A stretch of 64,000 nt of DNA from Aliiglaciecola lipolytica (GTDB lineage Bacteria; Pseudomonadota; Gammaproteobacteria; Enterobacterales; Alteromonadaceae), in contig NZ_JAHKPT010000021.1 in the NCBI RefSeq assembly GCF_018860635.1, forward strand, positions 590,674 through 654,673. The letters run 5' to 3'. This document shows, one piece after another, positions 7,920 through 17,281 of this stretch (positions are counted from its first letter, which is position 1; every line of letters begins with the position of its first letter). The notes beneath the pieces are model-generated. The model did no database searches, was not told the DNA's origin, and saw only the letters and a list, made by a program, of their open reading frames with translations. The position numbers and the translations under genes are program-made.

Positions 7920-9225
7920 AGGTCATTTCAATTTTGGCTCCACCTAGTGTGGAGTCAGTAATTTCCATTTTACCGTGGTAAGCAGAGATTAAATCGGTTA
8001 CCACCGCCATACCAATACCTTGACCTTCTTGATAACTGTCTAAGCGTTTTCCTCGGTGCAATAATTCTTGGCGATGTTGCGGCTCAATGCCGTTGCCGTC
8101 ATCTTCCACGGTAATGCGCAACAATTTATTGGTTTGTTGTGCAGATACTTTGACTTTAGACTTTGCCGCTTTACAGGCGTTATCCATTAAATTTCCGAGT
8201 AATTCCATTAAATCAGTTTGGTCACCTTTGAACTGGCAATTCTCTGCTATTTGTAAGCTAATCGATAAATCTTTATCAGCATGCACTTTAGCCATTGCTG
8301 ATTGTAGTTTTTGAACAATCGGCAATACCGAAACTGCCTGATCCCAGCCACTGCCAGCACCGGCAACGGCACGTTTTAATTGGCGTTGAATAATATTATT
8401 TATTTGTGATAAAGGTTCATTGGCTGAGCTGGGCAGATTCGGGTTACCGGCAAGCACAGCTAAAGGGGTTTTTAAGCTATGGGCTAGATCGCTAAGACTA
8501 TTTTTATAGCGACTACGTTGCTGCTGTTCGGTATCGAGCAGGTGATTGATACTGCGTTTTAGTTTTTCCAATTCAGGCGGGTAGGTTTGTTGTAAGCGTT
8601 CTATATCACCTTCCTCGGTCTTTTTGATTTGACCAATCAATGTGTTTATTGGGCTCAAGGCCATATTTAAACTGGCTATTAATACGATCAAAAGTAACAA
8701 GGCTAAAAAGCCTAGCCAATACCAAAGGGTATTGGAAAAGGCATCCCGCTCTTTTTCAAAGGTGAGTTTATCTTGCACAATAAAAAAGCTGACAGGCTCA
8801 AAATCTACATTACCTTCAAACTCAGCGGTATAGGAATAGAGGAAATAATCAGCGTCCAAACTAAATTCAGCTAAAAATATTTCTTTACCAATAATTGGAG
8901 CGTCTAACTGAGGTTGCTCTGACCAGTTTAAAGTGGATAAAGACTGCCACACAACATCATCGTTTATTTTAATAAATGCATACAATCCAGAGCCAGGAAT
9001 GTTGAGCTTGTCATTAAACAGTTGTTCAGGCATTTCAGGCTCACCGTCTACCATTTCAAATTCAGAAATAAGGGTGAGACTTTGCACCCGCAATTGTTCG
9101 AGCATAGATTGACTGAGACTATCCGTATAGGCTTGTTCTAAGGTCATTGCACCTAAAGGAATGAAAAGTAGCAGTGCCAGCAAGGCGGCCGCAAAACTTC
9201 TGAGGCGCAACGATAACCTGATCAT
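7900..9225 (-). CDS. PhoQ-like sensor histidine kinase
   Basis: 441 aa. TM1 is at about 10-29, a periplasmic sensor at 30-165, TM2 at about 168-190, a HAMP-like linker, then DHp and ATPase domains. The phospho-acceptor is His249 in LAHSLKTPLAVL, the form typical of PhoQ. The N box is DNACKAAKS, G1 DDGNGI, and G2 GQGIGMAVV. The periplasmic domain contains an acidic run (EFEMVDGEPEMPE) reminiscent of the divalent-cation/peptide sensing patch of PhoQ. The start overlaps the regulator's stop by 4 bases. I infer an envelope-stress or cation signal; phoQ orthology is not proven. Confidence 0.88.
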   Translation of the reverse strand: MIRLSLRLRSFAAALLALLLFIPLGAMTLEQAYTDSLSQSMLEQLRVQSLTLISEFEMVDGEPEMPEQLFNDKLNIPGSGLYAFIKINDDVVWQSLSTLNWSEQPQLDAPIIGKEIFLAEFSLDADYFLYSYTAEFEGNVDFEPVSFFIVQDKLTFEKERDAFSNTLWYWLGFLALLLLIVLIASLNMALSPINTLIGQIKKTEEGDIERLQQTYPPELEKLKRSINHLLDTEQQQRSRYKNSLSDLAHSLKTPLAVLAGNPNLPSSANEPLSQINNIIQRQLKRAVAGAGSGWDQAVSVLPIVQKLQSAMAKVHADKDLSISLQIAENCQFKGDQTDLMELLGNLMDNACKAAKSKVKVSAQQTNKLLRITVEDDGNGIEPQHRQELLHRGKRLDSYQEGQGIGMAVVTDLISAYHGKMEITDSTLGGAKIEMTFTRMPD

Positions 9226-9896
9226 AATTCTCGATTGATTCGGTAGCCGCGTCCGCGCAGGGTTTCAATTGGTTTATAATTATTTTCTGGATCTAGTTTC
9301 TTACGTAAACGCCCGACAAACACTTCTATCACGTTACTGTCTAAATCAAAATCTTGATCATATATGTGTTCAGTCAATTCCGTTTTAGAAACTATTTTTT
9401 GTGGATTGAGCAAAAGGTACTCCAACACTTTGTATTCATAAGCCGTGAGCTCTAAGGATTGCCCGTTTACAGCGACTTCTTCGGCTGTGGTGTCGAGTGT
9501 TATAGGACCTTTTTCAATAAGCGGATTGGCTTGTCCTGAGGATCTACGAATCAGCGCTTTTGCTCGGGCGAGTAGTTCTTCATTGTGAAAAGGTTTAGTA
9601 AGATAATCATCTGCTCCAGCATCTAAACCTTCTACTTTTTCCTGCCAACGATCCCGCGCTGTCAAAATGAGTATAGGGCAGGTGACATCGTTTTTACGCG
9701 CATTTTTTATAACATCAAATCCGTCAATTACAGGTAGACCTATATCGACTATGGCCAAATCGTATGGGTGTTCAGCTAACAAATAGCTGGCTTTGGCACC
9801 ATCATCGGCTAAATCGACACTATAACCATGTTGTTGTAATAACTGATCTAATTGGGTTAACAGTCTACTGTCATCTTCCACCACAAGAATACGCAT
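9222..9896 (-). CDS. PhoP-like response regulator (OmpR family)
   Basis: 224 aa: a receiver domain with acidic pocket VEDD, phospho-acceptor Asp51 in LAIVDIGLP and the conserved Lys in LTKPFH, then an OmpR/PhoB winged helix ending in RTLRGRGYRIN-type sequence (here ETLRGRGYRIN). It lies between a small secreted-protein gene (1-base overlap, TAATG) and the kinase gene (4-base overlap), so all are translationally coupled. The tandem 11-bp repeat at 10770-10791, at the head of the operon, is a good candidate for its own binding site. Confidence 0.92.
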   Translation of the reverse strand: MRILVVEDDSRLLTQLDQLLQQHGYSVDLADDGAKASYLLAEHPYDLAIVDIGLPVIDGFDVIKNARKNDVTCPILILTARDRWQEKVEGLDAGADDYLTKPFHNEELLARAKALIRRSSGQANPLIEKGPITLDTTAEEVAVNGQSLELTAYEYKVLEYLLLNPQKIVSKTELTEHIYDQDFDLDSNVIEVFVGRLRKKLDPENNYKPIETLRGRGYRINREL

Positions 9897-10174
9897 TATT
9901 TATCTCTACTACGTTGTTTGGTTATCTTACCTGAACGTTTATCGACATCTACAGTGACCACACGCCCATTTTTCTGTAAAACTTTGACCTTATAGGTATT
10001 TTTACTTTGGTTAACACGCAATACTCGACCGTTAACCTTTTGCAGCACTCTATTTGCAGCTTGGGCTTTATCAATGTTGTCTTTTGATGTTTCTTGGGCT
10101 GACACTTGCCCGCCGAAGCAAAGAGCAAGGGTCATTAACAAGAAAATCAATTTACCTCTGATGTGCACAATCAA
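9896..10174 (-). CDS. Small exported PepSY-like protein upstream of the response regulator
   Basis: 92 aa with a signal peptide (IFLLMTLALCFGGQVSA, cut after VSA) and a short basic mature part. The repeated pattern NGRVLRVNQSKN / NGRVVTVDVDKRSGKI is a single PepSY-like beta-alpha-beta unit. The start appears to be TTG at 10174, with AGGAA seven bases upstream; GTG at 10168 is the alternative. Small PepSY proteins often sit beside PhoPQ-like pairs and may modulate the sensor in the periplasm; that is inference from context. Its stop overlaps the regulator start. Confidence 0.72.
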   Translation of the reverse strand: MIVHIRGKLIFLLMTLALCFGGQVSAQETSKDNIDKAQAANRVLQKVNGRVLRVNQSKNTYKVKVLQKNGRVVTVDVDKRSGKITKQRSRDK

Positions 10175-10217
10175 AATGGGTTCCTGATTTGTTGGCGTTT
10201 TTATGATTACAAATAGT

Positions 10218-10727
10218 TTAATGTCTTACTGGTGATACCTTCACTTTTACTTTCACTGTATTACCTGGGCGCGAATGCATAAAGGTTTCATAGGCTGCAC
10301 CTTGATAACGATATTTTACGTTATAACCTTTGATTTTTCTTACTTTTTTTGCAGGCTCATATACGGTCTCACAATGTTGGGTCACTCGAGTGCTGTATTG
10401 CGGCCCTTGCACGCTATTACCAATTGCGCCGCCGATAATGGCGCCTGTTACTGTGCTCCTGCGGTTGTCGCCAATCACATTTCCAATCACACCACCAATT
10501 ACTGCGCCGGCAATTGTTGAGTTTGTGCGCTGACGATGATCGATGCTGTAGCGAACTGTTCGTTCAACAGGGTAACACTGCTGTATGGGTTGTTTTACCG
10601 TCGAGTATTGATATACCGGATCGACCCGAACTACTTTTGCATAATCATAACGGGTATCGGCTAACGCTTGACCAGCAGAAAAACCGAAAAGTAATGTGGC
10701 AATTGAGATGTTTTTTAGATTTAACAT
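10218..10727 (-). CDS. Periplasmic/outer-membrane glycine-zipper protein (17 kDa antigen-like)
   Basis: 169 aa from the ATG at 10727, chosen because a strong AAGGAGA precedes it; the frame is open to 10757 but without support. A signal peptide ends at GQALA. The centre has the double glycine zipper TIAGAVIGGVIGNVIGD and TVTGAIIGGAIGNSVQ, typical of the 2TM glycine-zipper (Rick_17kDa) family. Two Cys and many Tyr/Arg residues flank it. There is no lipobox Cys, so it is probably a soluble or membrane-associated envelope protein. It is first in the operon with the PepSY protein and two-component genes, 43 bases before the former, and directly behind the tandem-repeat promoter. Confidence 0.8.
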   Translation of the reverse strand: MLNLKNISIATLLFGFSAGQALADTRYDYAKVVRVDPVYQYSTVKQPIQQCYPVERTVRYSIDHRQRTNSTIAGAVIGGVIGNVIGDNRRSTVTGAIIGGAIGNSVQGPQYSTRVTQHCETVYEPAKKVRKIKGYNVKYRYQGAAYETFMHSRPGNTVKVKVKVSPVRH

Positions 10728-10755
10728 TTTGTCTCTCCTTTGAAATCTTAGGTTC

Positions 10756-10791
10756 ATAATAGGAGAGACTAACTGAACTATAACTGAACTA
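10756..10791 (-). promoter_or_regulatory. Promoter with 11-bp tandem repeat (candidate OmpR-family box)
   Basis: The 11-mer TAACTGAACTA occurs twice head to tail at 10770-10780 and 10781-10791 (minus-strand form TAGTTCAGTTA). It covers the expected -35 region of a -10 TATTAT at 10756-10761. Direct repeats with an 11-bp period overlapping -35 are the usual site for PhoP/OmpR-type activators. The regulator at 9222-9896 is the obvious candidate, so autoregulation is likely. Confidence 0.62.
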
Positions 10792-10820
10792 AACCTTATC
10801 GGTTAGTTAAGCATTGGGGT

Positions 10821-11279
10821 TTAAACGGATTGTAGGTTTCTGTTGTGCAATGGATTAACGCAGGTAGCTGAAATCGTACTGTTTCTATTGTTAGTGTAGA
10901 TGTGTATTTCCAAATCTATGTTTTTCAATTTGTACCAAAGGTCTAAGTTATCAGCGCTAGGGCAAATAATTCGTTGTATATACTGTTCTTGAACGCCTTT
11001 GGCTAAATCTAGTTTTTGGGGAATTTTGATGAACGCTCTGACTTCTCCAAAAGACGCATTCGAACCTTGATAGTCCCAGTCTCCTAAATGCAAAGCGGTG
11101 TAAAACGTTCTATCCACACTTTCCAACGTTTTTGGGTCAGCTTGATAGCTGTCTTTATCGGCAAATCGAACAATTTTCATTGAGAAGAGTTGATTACAAG
11201 CAGAAATACTCAACATGATCACAGCCAGCAAAAAAGCTCTTTTGATCAATTTAATCGTAAACTTATGTGTGTTTTTCAT
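10821..11279 (-). CDS. Putative lipoprotein of unknown function, 152 aa
   Basis: An N-terminal basic stretch and hydrophobic core are followed by a lipobox, LSISAC, so the protein should be lipidated at that Cys. The Asn after the Cys gives no inner-membrane (Asp) retention signal, so outer-membrane sorting is likely. The mature part of about 125 aa contains two further Cys and no motif I recognise. A GGGGTGG sequence precedes the ATG. It is on the same strand as the operon downstream (glycine zipper, two-component genes) but separated from it by the tandem-repeat promoter. Function unknown. Confidence 0.7.
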   Translation of the reverse strand: MKNTHKFTIKLIKRAFLLAVIMLSISACNQLFSMKIVRFADKDSYQADPKTLESVDRTFYTALHLGDWDYQGSNASFGEVRAFIKIPQKLDLAKGVQEQYIQRIICPSADNLDLWYKLKNIDLEIHIYTNNRNSTISATCVNPLHNRNLQSV

Positions 11280-11443
11280 TCACCACCCCTTCGTTACTCA
11301 GGGTATCGGCTAGTAATTCATAAGCTTGAGTGCTGCGATGTAGCCAAGTGTCTAATCCTTTTTCACATAACAGCTTTCATAATGGCCGCAGTTAAGTAGA
11401 TAAGAAAGAGGTTGGCTAAGAATTGGAACGCAGGCTTTTATCG

Positions 11444-11866
11444 TTAATCGAAGTCGACTTTTTTTCGCAGAGATTTGGTTTTTCCAGCTTTTTTCTTACT
11501 TTCTACTCGGCGAACTTGGGATGACTTTGTGGGTTTAGTCGCCCGTCTAGGTTTGGGTTTTTCGCCGGCTTTTTTAATAATTTCGATTAAACGAGTAACG
11601 GCATCTTCGCGGTTTTGTTCCTGCGTGCGGTAGTTTTGAGCTTTTATCACCAGAATGCCGTCATTGGTTATCCGGCTGTCGTTACTATTGAGCAAACTTG
11701 TTTTGTAAAACTCAGGCAAAGTAGAGGCGTTAACATCAAAACGAAGGTGGATTGCGCTGGAGACTTTATTCACATTTTGTCCGCCAGCGCCTTGGGCACG
11801 AATAGCATTCATTTCAAACTGATCGTCAGATATGCTGAGGTGTTCGGTTATGCTTATTAGTGCCAT
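11444..11866 (-). CDS. arfB: Alternative ribosome-rescue factor ArfB (peptidyl-tRNA hydrolase YaeJ)
   Basis: 140 aa with the RF-1 catalytic fold and the GGQ loop at residues 28-30 (IRAQGAGGQNVNKV). A basic C-terminal tail (PKPRRATKPTKSS, KKKAGKTKSLRKK) enters the empty mRNA channel of stalled ribosomes. It hydrolyses peptidyl-tRNA on nonstop complexes as a back-up to tmRNA, which is also in this window (53883-54242). The gene starts 10 bases after yciI on the same strand, so it can be read from the trp operon end. Confidence 0.93.
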   Translation of the reverse strand: MALISITEHLSISDDQFEMNAIRAQGAGGQNVNKVSSAIHLRFDVNASTLPEFYKTSLLNSNDSRITNDGILVIKAQNYRTQEQNREDAVTRLIEIIKKAGEKPKPRRATKPTKSSQVRRVESKKKAGKTKSLRKKVDFD

Positions 11867-11876
11867 GATTATCTGC

Positions 11877-12176
11877 CTAAGGTAAGGTTTGTGAAAATGG
11901 TTTCACGACTACACTTTTGAAAACTCCGGCTCCAATGTACGGATCGCTATCTGCCCATTGTTGAGCATCAGACAAACTATCAAATTCAGCAATGATCACC
12001 GAACCGGTAAATCCTGCTTCACCAGGAGTTGGGCTATCAATTGCCGGACAAGGACCGGCAATGACCAAACGTCCTTGTTGTTTAAGTGACTCCAATCTTT
12101 CTAGGTGAGCAGGGCGCACACTCAGTCTTAAAGGTAGACTATTGGCTACGTCCTCTGCGTAAATGACATACAACAT
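11877..12176 (-). CDS. yciI: YciI family protein
   Basis: 99 aa. The start [28 protein letters not shown], the conserved [10 protein letters not shown] and [10 protein letters not shown], and the end [17 protein letters not shown] are characteristic of YciI, a small dimeric ferredoxin-like protein with a putative active-site His/Asp. Its biochemical role is not settled. It follows trpA by 25 bases in the trp operon; E. coli yciI also lies in the trp-tonB neighbourhood, so the linkage is conserved. Confidence 0.9.
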   Translation of the reverse strand: MLYVIYAEDVANSLPLRLSVRPAHLERLESLKQQGRLVIAGPCPAIDSPTPGEAGFTGSVIIAEFDSLSDAQQWADSDPYIGAGVFKSVVVKPFSQTLP

Positions 12177-12201
12177 TGAATTATCCTTCTTATCAAATTA
12201 G

Positions 12202-13008
12202 TTATTTATGGGTAGCCGCTTTCATCTCACAGACAAAGCTTGCAAGTTGTTCTAGCATTTTACTCGGATTATCGAGGTTTTGTTCGATAATGTTCACCGT
12301 AGCTGAACCGGAAATGGCGCCTGCTGCGCCTGCCGTTATCGCTTCAGTTACTTGTGCTGGTTTTGATATTCCAAAACCTAACAAGGGAGGAGCGACTTGG
12401 TATTGAGTTAGTTTAGCAATTAATTCGTCGGCGGGAATAGTCGCGGCTGTCTCTGCACCCGTTACACCAGCTCTACCAAGTAAATAAGTATAGCCAGACG
12501 ACTTACGACCAATTTCGGCTAAGGTTTCGTCACTCGCATTTGGCGGCGCGATGAGAATTTGATTGATATTATTGCTTTCCGCTACGTCTATAAATCGCTG
12601 TGCTTCGCGCAGGGGAACATCGGCAATTAGAATCGAATCTACTCCCGCAGTGTTAGCCGCCTGATAAAATTCAGTTAAGCCTTTTTTAATGACAAGGTTG
12701 CTATACAGCAGCAGTCCAATTGGCACCTCTGGAAAAATATCGCGAATTTGTTTAATCACATCAAAACAATCTGATGGCGTTATTTTATTCTCCAAGGCGC
12801 GAATACTGGCTTTTTGAATCGTAGGGCCATCTGCGATGGGATCTGAATAGGGAATACCTAATTCCAACGCATCGGCACCGCTTTCTACTAGTGTTTTAAT
12901 GATATTAAATGAGGTTTCTTTATCTGGATCCCCAAGCATTACGAAGGGGACAAATGCGCCTTGGTTAGCTTTATTCAGGCGTTCAAACATGTTGTCGTAA
13001 CGGCTCAT
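12202..13008 (-). CDS. trpA: Tryptophan synthase alpha subunit
   Basis: 268 aa TIM barrel. Seen: [12 protein letters not shown] with the catalytic-loop region, [21 protein letters not shown] with the catalytic Asp, and [12 protein letters not shown] binding the phosphate. It cleaves indole-3-glycerol phosphate to indole and glyceraldehyde-3-P and passes indole to TrpB. The start overlaps the trpB stop by 4 bases. It is the last biosynthetic gene of the operon, before yciI and arfB. Confidence 0.97.
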   Translation of the reverse strand: MSRYDNMFERLNKANQGAFVPFVMLGDPDKETSFNIIKTLVESGADALELGIPYSDPIADGPTIQKASIRALENKITPSDCFDVIKQIRDIFPEVPIGLLLYSNLVIKKGLTEFYQAANTAGVDSILIADVPLREAQRFIDVAESNNINQILIAPPNASDETLAEIGRKSSGYTYLLGRAGVTGAETAATIPADELIAKLTQYQVAPPLLGFGISKPAQVTEAITAGAAGAISGSATVNIIEQNLDNPSKMLEQLASFVCEMKAATHK

Positions 13009-14186
13009 TTTTGTTCTCCCAAAATATTGTAAACGTGGGCTAAGTCTTTATCACCTCGACCAGATAGATTCACCACTATGATAGTTTCCTCTTCTGCTTC
13101 ATCTGCCATATTGAGGGCATGGGCAAGGGCGTGTGAAGACTCAAGCGCCGGAATAATCCCTTCTTTGCGAGCAAGTAATTGGAACGCGTTTAATGCTTCG
13201 TCATCGGTAACTGCCGCATACTGTGCTCGACCTATGTCGTGTAAATAAGCATGCTGAGGACCCACTGCAGGGTAATCTAAACCAGCAGAAACTGAATAGG
13301 ATTCTTCAATCTGGCCGTCGTTATCTTGCATAATGTAACTGTATGCACCATGTAACACACCTTTACTACCTGTGCAGATAGCGGCACCGTGATCCGGTGT
13401 GTGAATGCCTTTACCCGCAGGCTCTACACCAATTAAACTCACACTAGGTTCATCAATGAAATCAGCAAACATACCTATGGCATTTGAACCACCACCTACG
13501 CAAGCCACAACGGCATCGGGTAAGCGTCCTTCTTTTTCCATGATCTGCGCACGGGTTTCTTCACCAATCATTCGATGAAATTCACGTACGATAGTCGGGA
13601 AAGGATGAGGTCCGGCAGCCGTACCAAGTAGATAGTGGGCCTTGTCATAGGTGGCTGACCAATCACGCATCGCTTCATTTACCGCATCTTTAAGAGTACC
13701 TGAACCGGCATTGACGGGGATGACTTCGGCACCCATTAGGCGCATACGAAACACATTTGGTGCTTGACGCTCTACGTCTTTGGCACCCATATAAATACGT
13801 GCTTTTAAGCCCATAAGCGCGCAGGCTAAAGCTGTTGCCACACCGTGTTGGCCAGCACCCGTCTCAGCGATTACTTCGGTTTTGCCCATACGTTTGGTTA
13901 ATATTGCCTGTCCCAAAACTTGATTGGTTTTATGGGCTCCACCGTGTAATAAGTCTTCGCGTTTTAAATACAGTTTTACTTTCGGGTTACTCACTAGATT
14001 TTTAGTAAGAGTCATCGCTGTTGGGCGGCCCGCGTAGTCTTTTAATAAGCCGTTAAATTCTTCCACAAAGCTGGGATCATTTTGCGCATCTATAAAGGCT
14101 TGTTCAAGTTGATCTAAAGCGGGAATAAGTAACTCTGGTACATACATACCACCGTATTCGCCAAATTTACTGTCTAAGTGATTCAT
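13005..14186 (-). CDS. trpB: Tryptophan synthase beta subunit
   Basis: 393 aa PLP enzyme. The PLP lysine lies in [18 protein letters not shown], with the phosphate-binding GGGSNA ([14 protein letters not shown]) and [12 protein letters not shown] also present. It condenses indole with L-serine. It lies 78 bases after trpCF, the largest gap inside the operon, and overlaps trpA by 4 bases. Confidence 0.97.
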   Translation of the reverse strand: MNHLDSKFGEYGGMYVPELLIPALDQLEQAFIDAQNDPSFVEEFNGLLKDYAGRPTAMTLTKNLVSNPKVKLYLKREDLLHGGAHKTNQVLGQAILTKRMGKTEVIAETGAGQHGVATALACALMGLKARIYMGAKDVERQAPNVFRMRLMGAEVIPVNAGSGTLKDAVNEAMRDWSATYDKAHYLLGTAAGPHPFPTIVREFHRMIGEETRAQIMEKEGRLPDAVVACVGGGSNAIGMFADFIDEPSVSLIGVEPAGKGIHTPDHGAAICTGSKGVLHGAYSYIMQDNDGQIEESYSVSAGLDYPAVGPQHAYLHDIGRAQYAAVTDDEALNAFQLLARKEGIIPALESSHALAHALNMADEAEEETIIVVNLSGRGDKDLAHVYNILGEQK

Positions 14187-14264
14187 GTTGCTCTCTTATG
14201 TCTATATTTATTTTAACGTTATTATTTGTCTGTAAGCTATTAGCAATCGTTGCATGATTAAACT

Positions 14265-15647
14265 TCAGTAGCGTCGTAACAGATCAAATAATTGTGCAAT
14301 TTTTTGTTGATCTTTAATGCCTGGGGCGGATTCCACCCCCGAATTTGCATCTAGCCCTAGTACGTTAGTTGCTCTGGCATCTTGAATGTTTAGAGGAGTC
14401 AGCCCGCCAGCTAATATGACATTATTGTTATCTGGCAATTGGGATAACAACTGCCAATCAAATTGTTGTCCTGTGCCGCCGGATTGCTCGCCGACTTTGC
14501 AATCTAACAAAATCCTATCGACGTTCTCTAAATCCATAACCGGTAGGCTATTTGTGACCCCAAATGCTTTCCAAATTTCACAATTGGGCTGTAATTGAGT
14601 ACGCAATGCATCAATAAAAGTTTGATCTTCTTGTCCGTGCAATTGTACCGCAGTTAAATTTAATTGATTGGCATATTCGACAATGGTGTCGATAGTGTTG
14701 TTAACAAAAACGCCCACATAATGAAATGGTACCGAATCGACAATTTGTTTTGCGCTTTGCAGAGTAATTGCGCGCGGCGACTTTTCAGCGAAAATTAAGC
14801 CGCCATAGATTGCGCCACAGCTGGCAATAACTTGGGCATCTTCGACTCTAGTGATGCCGCAAATTTTAACCTCACCGAAAAGTAGTTTTTTAACTGCACT
14901 GATAACGTCGAGTTCTTGCATCACTGAACTGCCGACCAAAAATCCGTCTACTAATGGGGCCAGTCGGCGCACATCTTTATTGGTATAAATACCGGATTCA
15001 GATATCACTACACATTCGTGCTTACTTTGTTTTATTAGAGGAACTAGTTTTTCGGTAGTGGCTAAGTCAGTACTTAAATCACGTAAATTACGGTTATTGA
15101 TACCAATAATTTTAGCCCCCAAAGCCAAGGCTCTATGAGCCTCTTCTTCGTTACTGACTTCCGTCAATACATCAAGTTGATATTGCTTAGCTAGCTCAGC
15201 AAGTTGAGCATATTCTTCATCGTTGAGTACCGAAAGCATAAGCAGTACAGCATCGGCATTGTGATGACGGGCCAAATATATTTGATAAGGGTCTACAAAA
15301 AAATCTTTATTTAAAACCGGCTGGCTAACGCGTTGGCGCACATATTCTAGGTATTCAAATTTACCTTGAAAGTACTTTTCATCGGTTAATACTGAAATGC
15401 ACGCAGCATATGGACCATAGGCTGCAATAATCTCATCGAGATTAAAATCATCGCGAATCAAACCTTTCGATGGTGAAGCCTTTTTACATTCGAGCACATA
15501 GCCTGCATTTGGTTTAGATAACGCTTGATAAAAACTGCGATCTGAAGGAGTCAAATTATCTTTAAATGATGAAAGCGGCAAATCTAATTTACGTTGCACC
15601 AATTCTTCACGTTTATTGGCGACTATTTTTTCTAATACATTTGCCAC
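14265..15647 (-). CDS. trpCF: Fused indole-3-glycerol-phosphate synthase / phosphoribosylanthranilate isomerase
   Basis: 460 aa with two TIM barrels. TrpC occupies about 1-255 (YVLECKKASPSKGLI, VLNKDFFVDPYQIY, VISESGIYT) and TrpF about 256-460 (VKICGITRVEDAQ, LDANSGVESAPGIKD). The fusion is the enterobacterial type. The start is GTG at 15645-15647, immediately after the trpD stop, so translation is probably coupled. It catalyses the two steps between phosphoribosylanthranilate and indoleglycerol phosphate. Confidence 0.97.
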   Translation of the reverse strand: MANVLEKIVANKREELVQRKLDLPLSSFKDNLTPSDRSFYQALSKPNAGYVLECKKASPSKGLIRDDFNLDEIIAAYGPYAACISVLTDEKYFQGKFEYLEYVRQRVSQPVLNKDFFVDPYQIYLARHHNADAVLLMLSVLNDEEYAQLAELAKQYQLDVLTEVSNEEEAHRALALGAKIIGINNRNLRDLSTDLATTEKLVPLIKQSKHECVVISESGIYTNKDVRRLAPLVDGFLVGSSVMQELDVISAVKKLLFGEVKICGITRVEDAQVIASCGAIYGGLIFAEKSPRAITLQSAKQIVDSVPFHYVGVFVNNTIDTIVEYANQLNLTAVQLHGQEDQTFIDALRTQLQPNCEIWKAFGVTNSLPVMDLENVDRILLDCKVGEQSGGTGQQFDWQLLSQLPDNNNVILAGGLTPLNIQDARATNVLGLDANSGVESAPGIKDQQKIAQLFDLLRRY

Positions 15648-16676
15648 TTATTGTGCTCCTTGTTGACTAGTGTTGGCGGCAGATAAAATGGTGTCTAATG
15701 CTTGTTTAGATTGCATGGCCTCAACCGCTATTTGCGCACCTTGTTCATACGTGGATGCGATACCTGTCAACTTCAACAAAGCGCCGGCGTTCATCGCGAC
15801 CGCGGATTGGTGGGCTAGCTGTCCTTTACCGGTTAATACCGCCTCTATTAGTGCTTTATTCTCTTCAGGCTCTCCACCTTTTATACTTTCAAGTGAGTGC
15901 TCTTGTAGACCAAAATCAGCAGGCGTTAATGTGTATTCGTTAATCTCGCCATTTTTTAATTCAGCCACTTGAGATGGACCGTGCAAGGCTAATTCATCTA
16001 AGCCACTGCCATGTACTACCAGCGCATGCTCATAGCCCAACAATTTTAAGGTTTTGGCAAATGGCATGACCCATTCAGGAGCGTATACCCCGATCATCAT
16101 GTGTGTCGGCTTGCCTGGGTTGGCCAACGGGCCGAGTAAGTTAAACAGGGTGCGGGTTTTTAAGGTGGTTCTGACAGGCATCGCAAACTTAATTCCTGCA
16201 TGATAATTTGGTGCAAACAAGAAACATAAATTTGCATCATCTAAGCAGTTTCTCGCGGTCTGCGCACTCATACTAAGATCCATGCCGAATTCTCGAAATA
16301 GATCCGCGGAACCGGATTTACTGGAAACACTGCGATTGCCATGTTTTGCCACTTTTACACCACAGCTAGCGGCCACAATTGCGGCGGCTGAGGAAATGTT
16401 GATGGTGTTGTGACCATCGCCTCCGGTTCCTACAATATCTGCAAAGGGATAATCGGGACGAGGGAAGGGCGCTGCATTATTGATTAACGCTGCCGCTGCA
16501 CCAGCAATTTCTGCTGGCTTTTCACCCTTTATTTTAAGGGCGGTTAACATCGATGAAATCACGATGTCATTTAACTCGCCTTTCACTACCATTGAAAATA
16601 AGGCTTCGCAATCTTGCTGTGATAAATCCTGACCTAGGTATAACGATTCCAAATGGGAAAGAGTATTGATAGTCAT
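15648..16676 (-). CDS. trpD: Anthranilate phosphoribosyltransferase
   Basis: 342 aa. The phosphoribosyl-pyrophosphate loop [16 protein letters not shown], the [14 protein letters not shown] motif, and [11 protein letters not shown]-like [21 protein letters not shown] are clear. It is not fused to TrpG, unlike in E. coli. It lies 2 bases after trpG and abuts trpCF. Confidence 0.97.
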   Translation of the reverse strand: MTINTLSHLESLYLGQDLSQQDCEALFSMVVKGELNDIVISSMLTALKIKGEKPAEIAGAAAALINNAAPFPRPDYPFADIVGTGGDGHNTINISSAAAIVAASCGVKVAKHGNRSVSSKSGSADLFREFGMDLSMSAQTARNCLDDANLCFLFAPNYHAGIKFAMPVRTTLKTRTLFNLLGPLANPGKPTHMMIGVYAPEWVMPFAKTLKLLGYEHALVVHGSGLDELALHGPSQVAELKNGEINEYTLTPADFGLQEHSLESIKGGEPEENKALIEAVLTGKGQLAHQSAVAMNAGALLKLTGIASTYEQGAQIAVEAMQSKQALDTILSAANTSQQGAQ

Positions 16677-16678
16677 AT

Positions 16679-17281
16679 TTATGCCTTTTGCGTTAAATAA
16701 CGAATACTTTGTTCAAGTAGTTGACTTCCATGAGAGGTCAAAATCGACTCAGGATGAAATTGGAAGCCCAACATTCTGTCGGCAGGATGATACACACACA
16801 TGGGAATACCTTCAAAGTTAGCTATTACATTTAGTTCTTTTGGAATATCACTGACTACCAATGAATGATATCGCGCCACGGGCAGTGGATTTGCTAGGCC
16901 ACAGAAGAGTGCGCTGTTGTCATGCTGGATGTATGACGCTTTGCCGTGCATAACTTGTTCAGCTCTAATCACTTTTCCACCGTATGATTTAACAATCGCT
17001 TGATGGCCTAAACAAATTCCTAGTACTGGAAATTGACCTTTAACAAGCTCGATGAGTTCGAGTAAACAACCGGCTTGTGATGGCTCTCCTGGTCCGGGTG
17101 ATAACAATAATAATACTTCTGAATTTTCTGCTTTTTGTTGCATTTGAGAATAGATCATTTGAGCAGAAACTGAATTTCGATAAATAATCAGCTCCATTCC
17201 CATACCACGTAACTCATCTACTAGGTTGTAGGTAAAAGAATCATAATTATCCAGCAGAAACACACTAATTGGACGGCTCAT
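16679..17281 (-). CDS. trpG: Anthranilate synthase glutamine amidotransferase subunit
   Basis: 200 aa class I amidotransferase. The first motif is [18 protein letters not shown] forms the oxyanion region, the nucleophilic Cys is in GICLGHQAI, and the His/Glu pair is in FQFHPES. It supplies ammonia to TrpE. The start overlaps the trpE stop by 4 bases (ATGA). Confidence 0.97.
   Translation of the reverse strand: MSRPISVFLLDNYDSFTYNLVDELRGMGMELIIYRNSVSAQMIYSQMQQKAENSEVLLLLSPGPGEPSQAGCLLELIELVKGQFPVLGICLGHQAIVKSYGGKVIRAEQVMHGKASYIQHDNSALFCGLANPLPVARYHSLVVSDIPKELNVIANFEGIPMCVYHPADRMLGFQFHPESILTSHGSQLLEQSIRYLTQKA

Noticed and set aside
15670-15972. 100-codon plus-strand frame antisense to trpD, and similar frames antisense to other long genes
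   Set aside because: They lie wholly inside well-supported genes on the other strand, without ribosome binding sites or family motifs.
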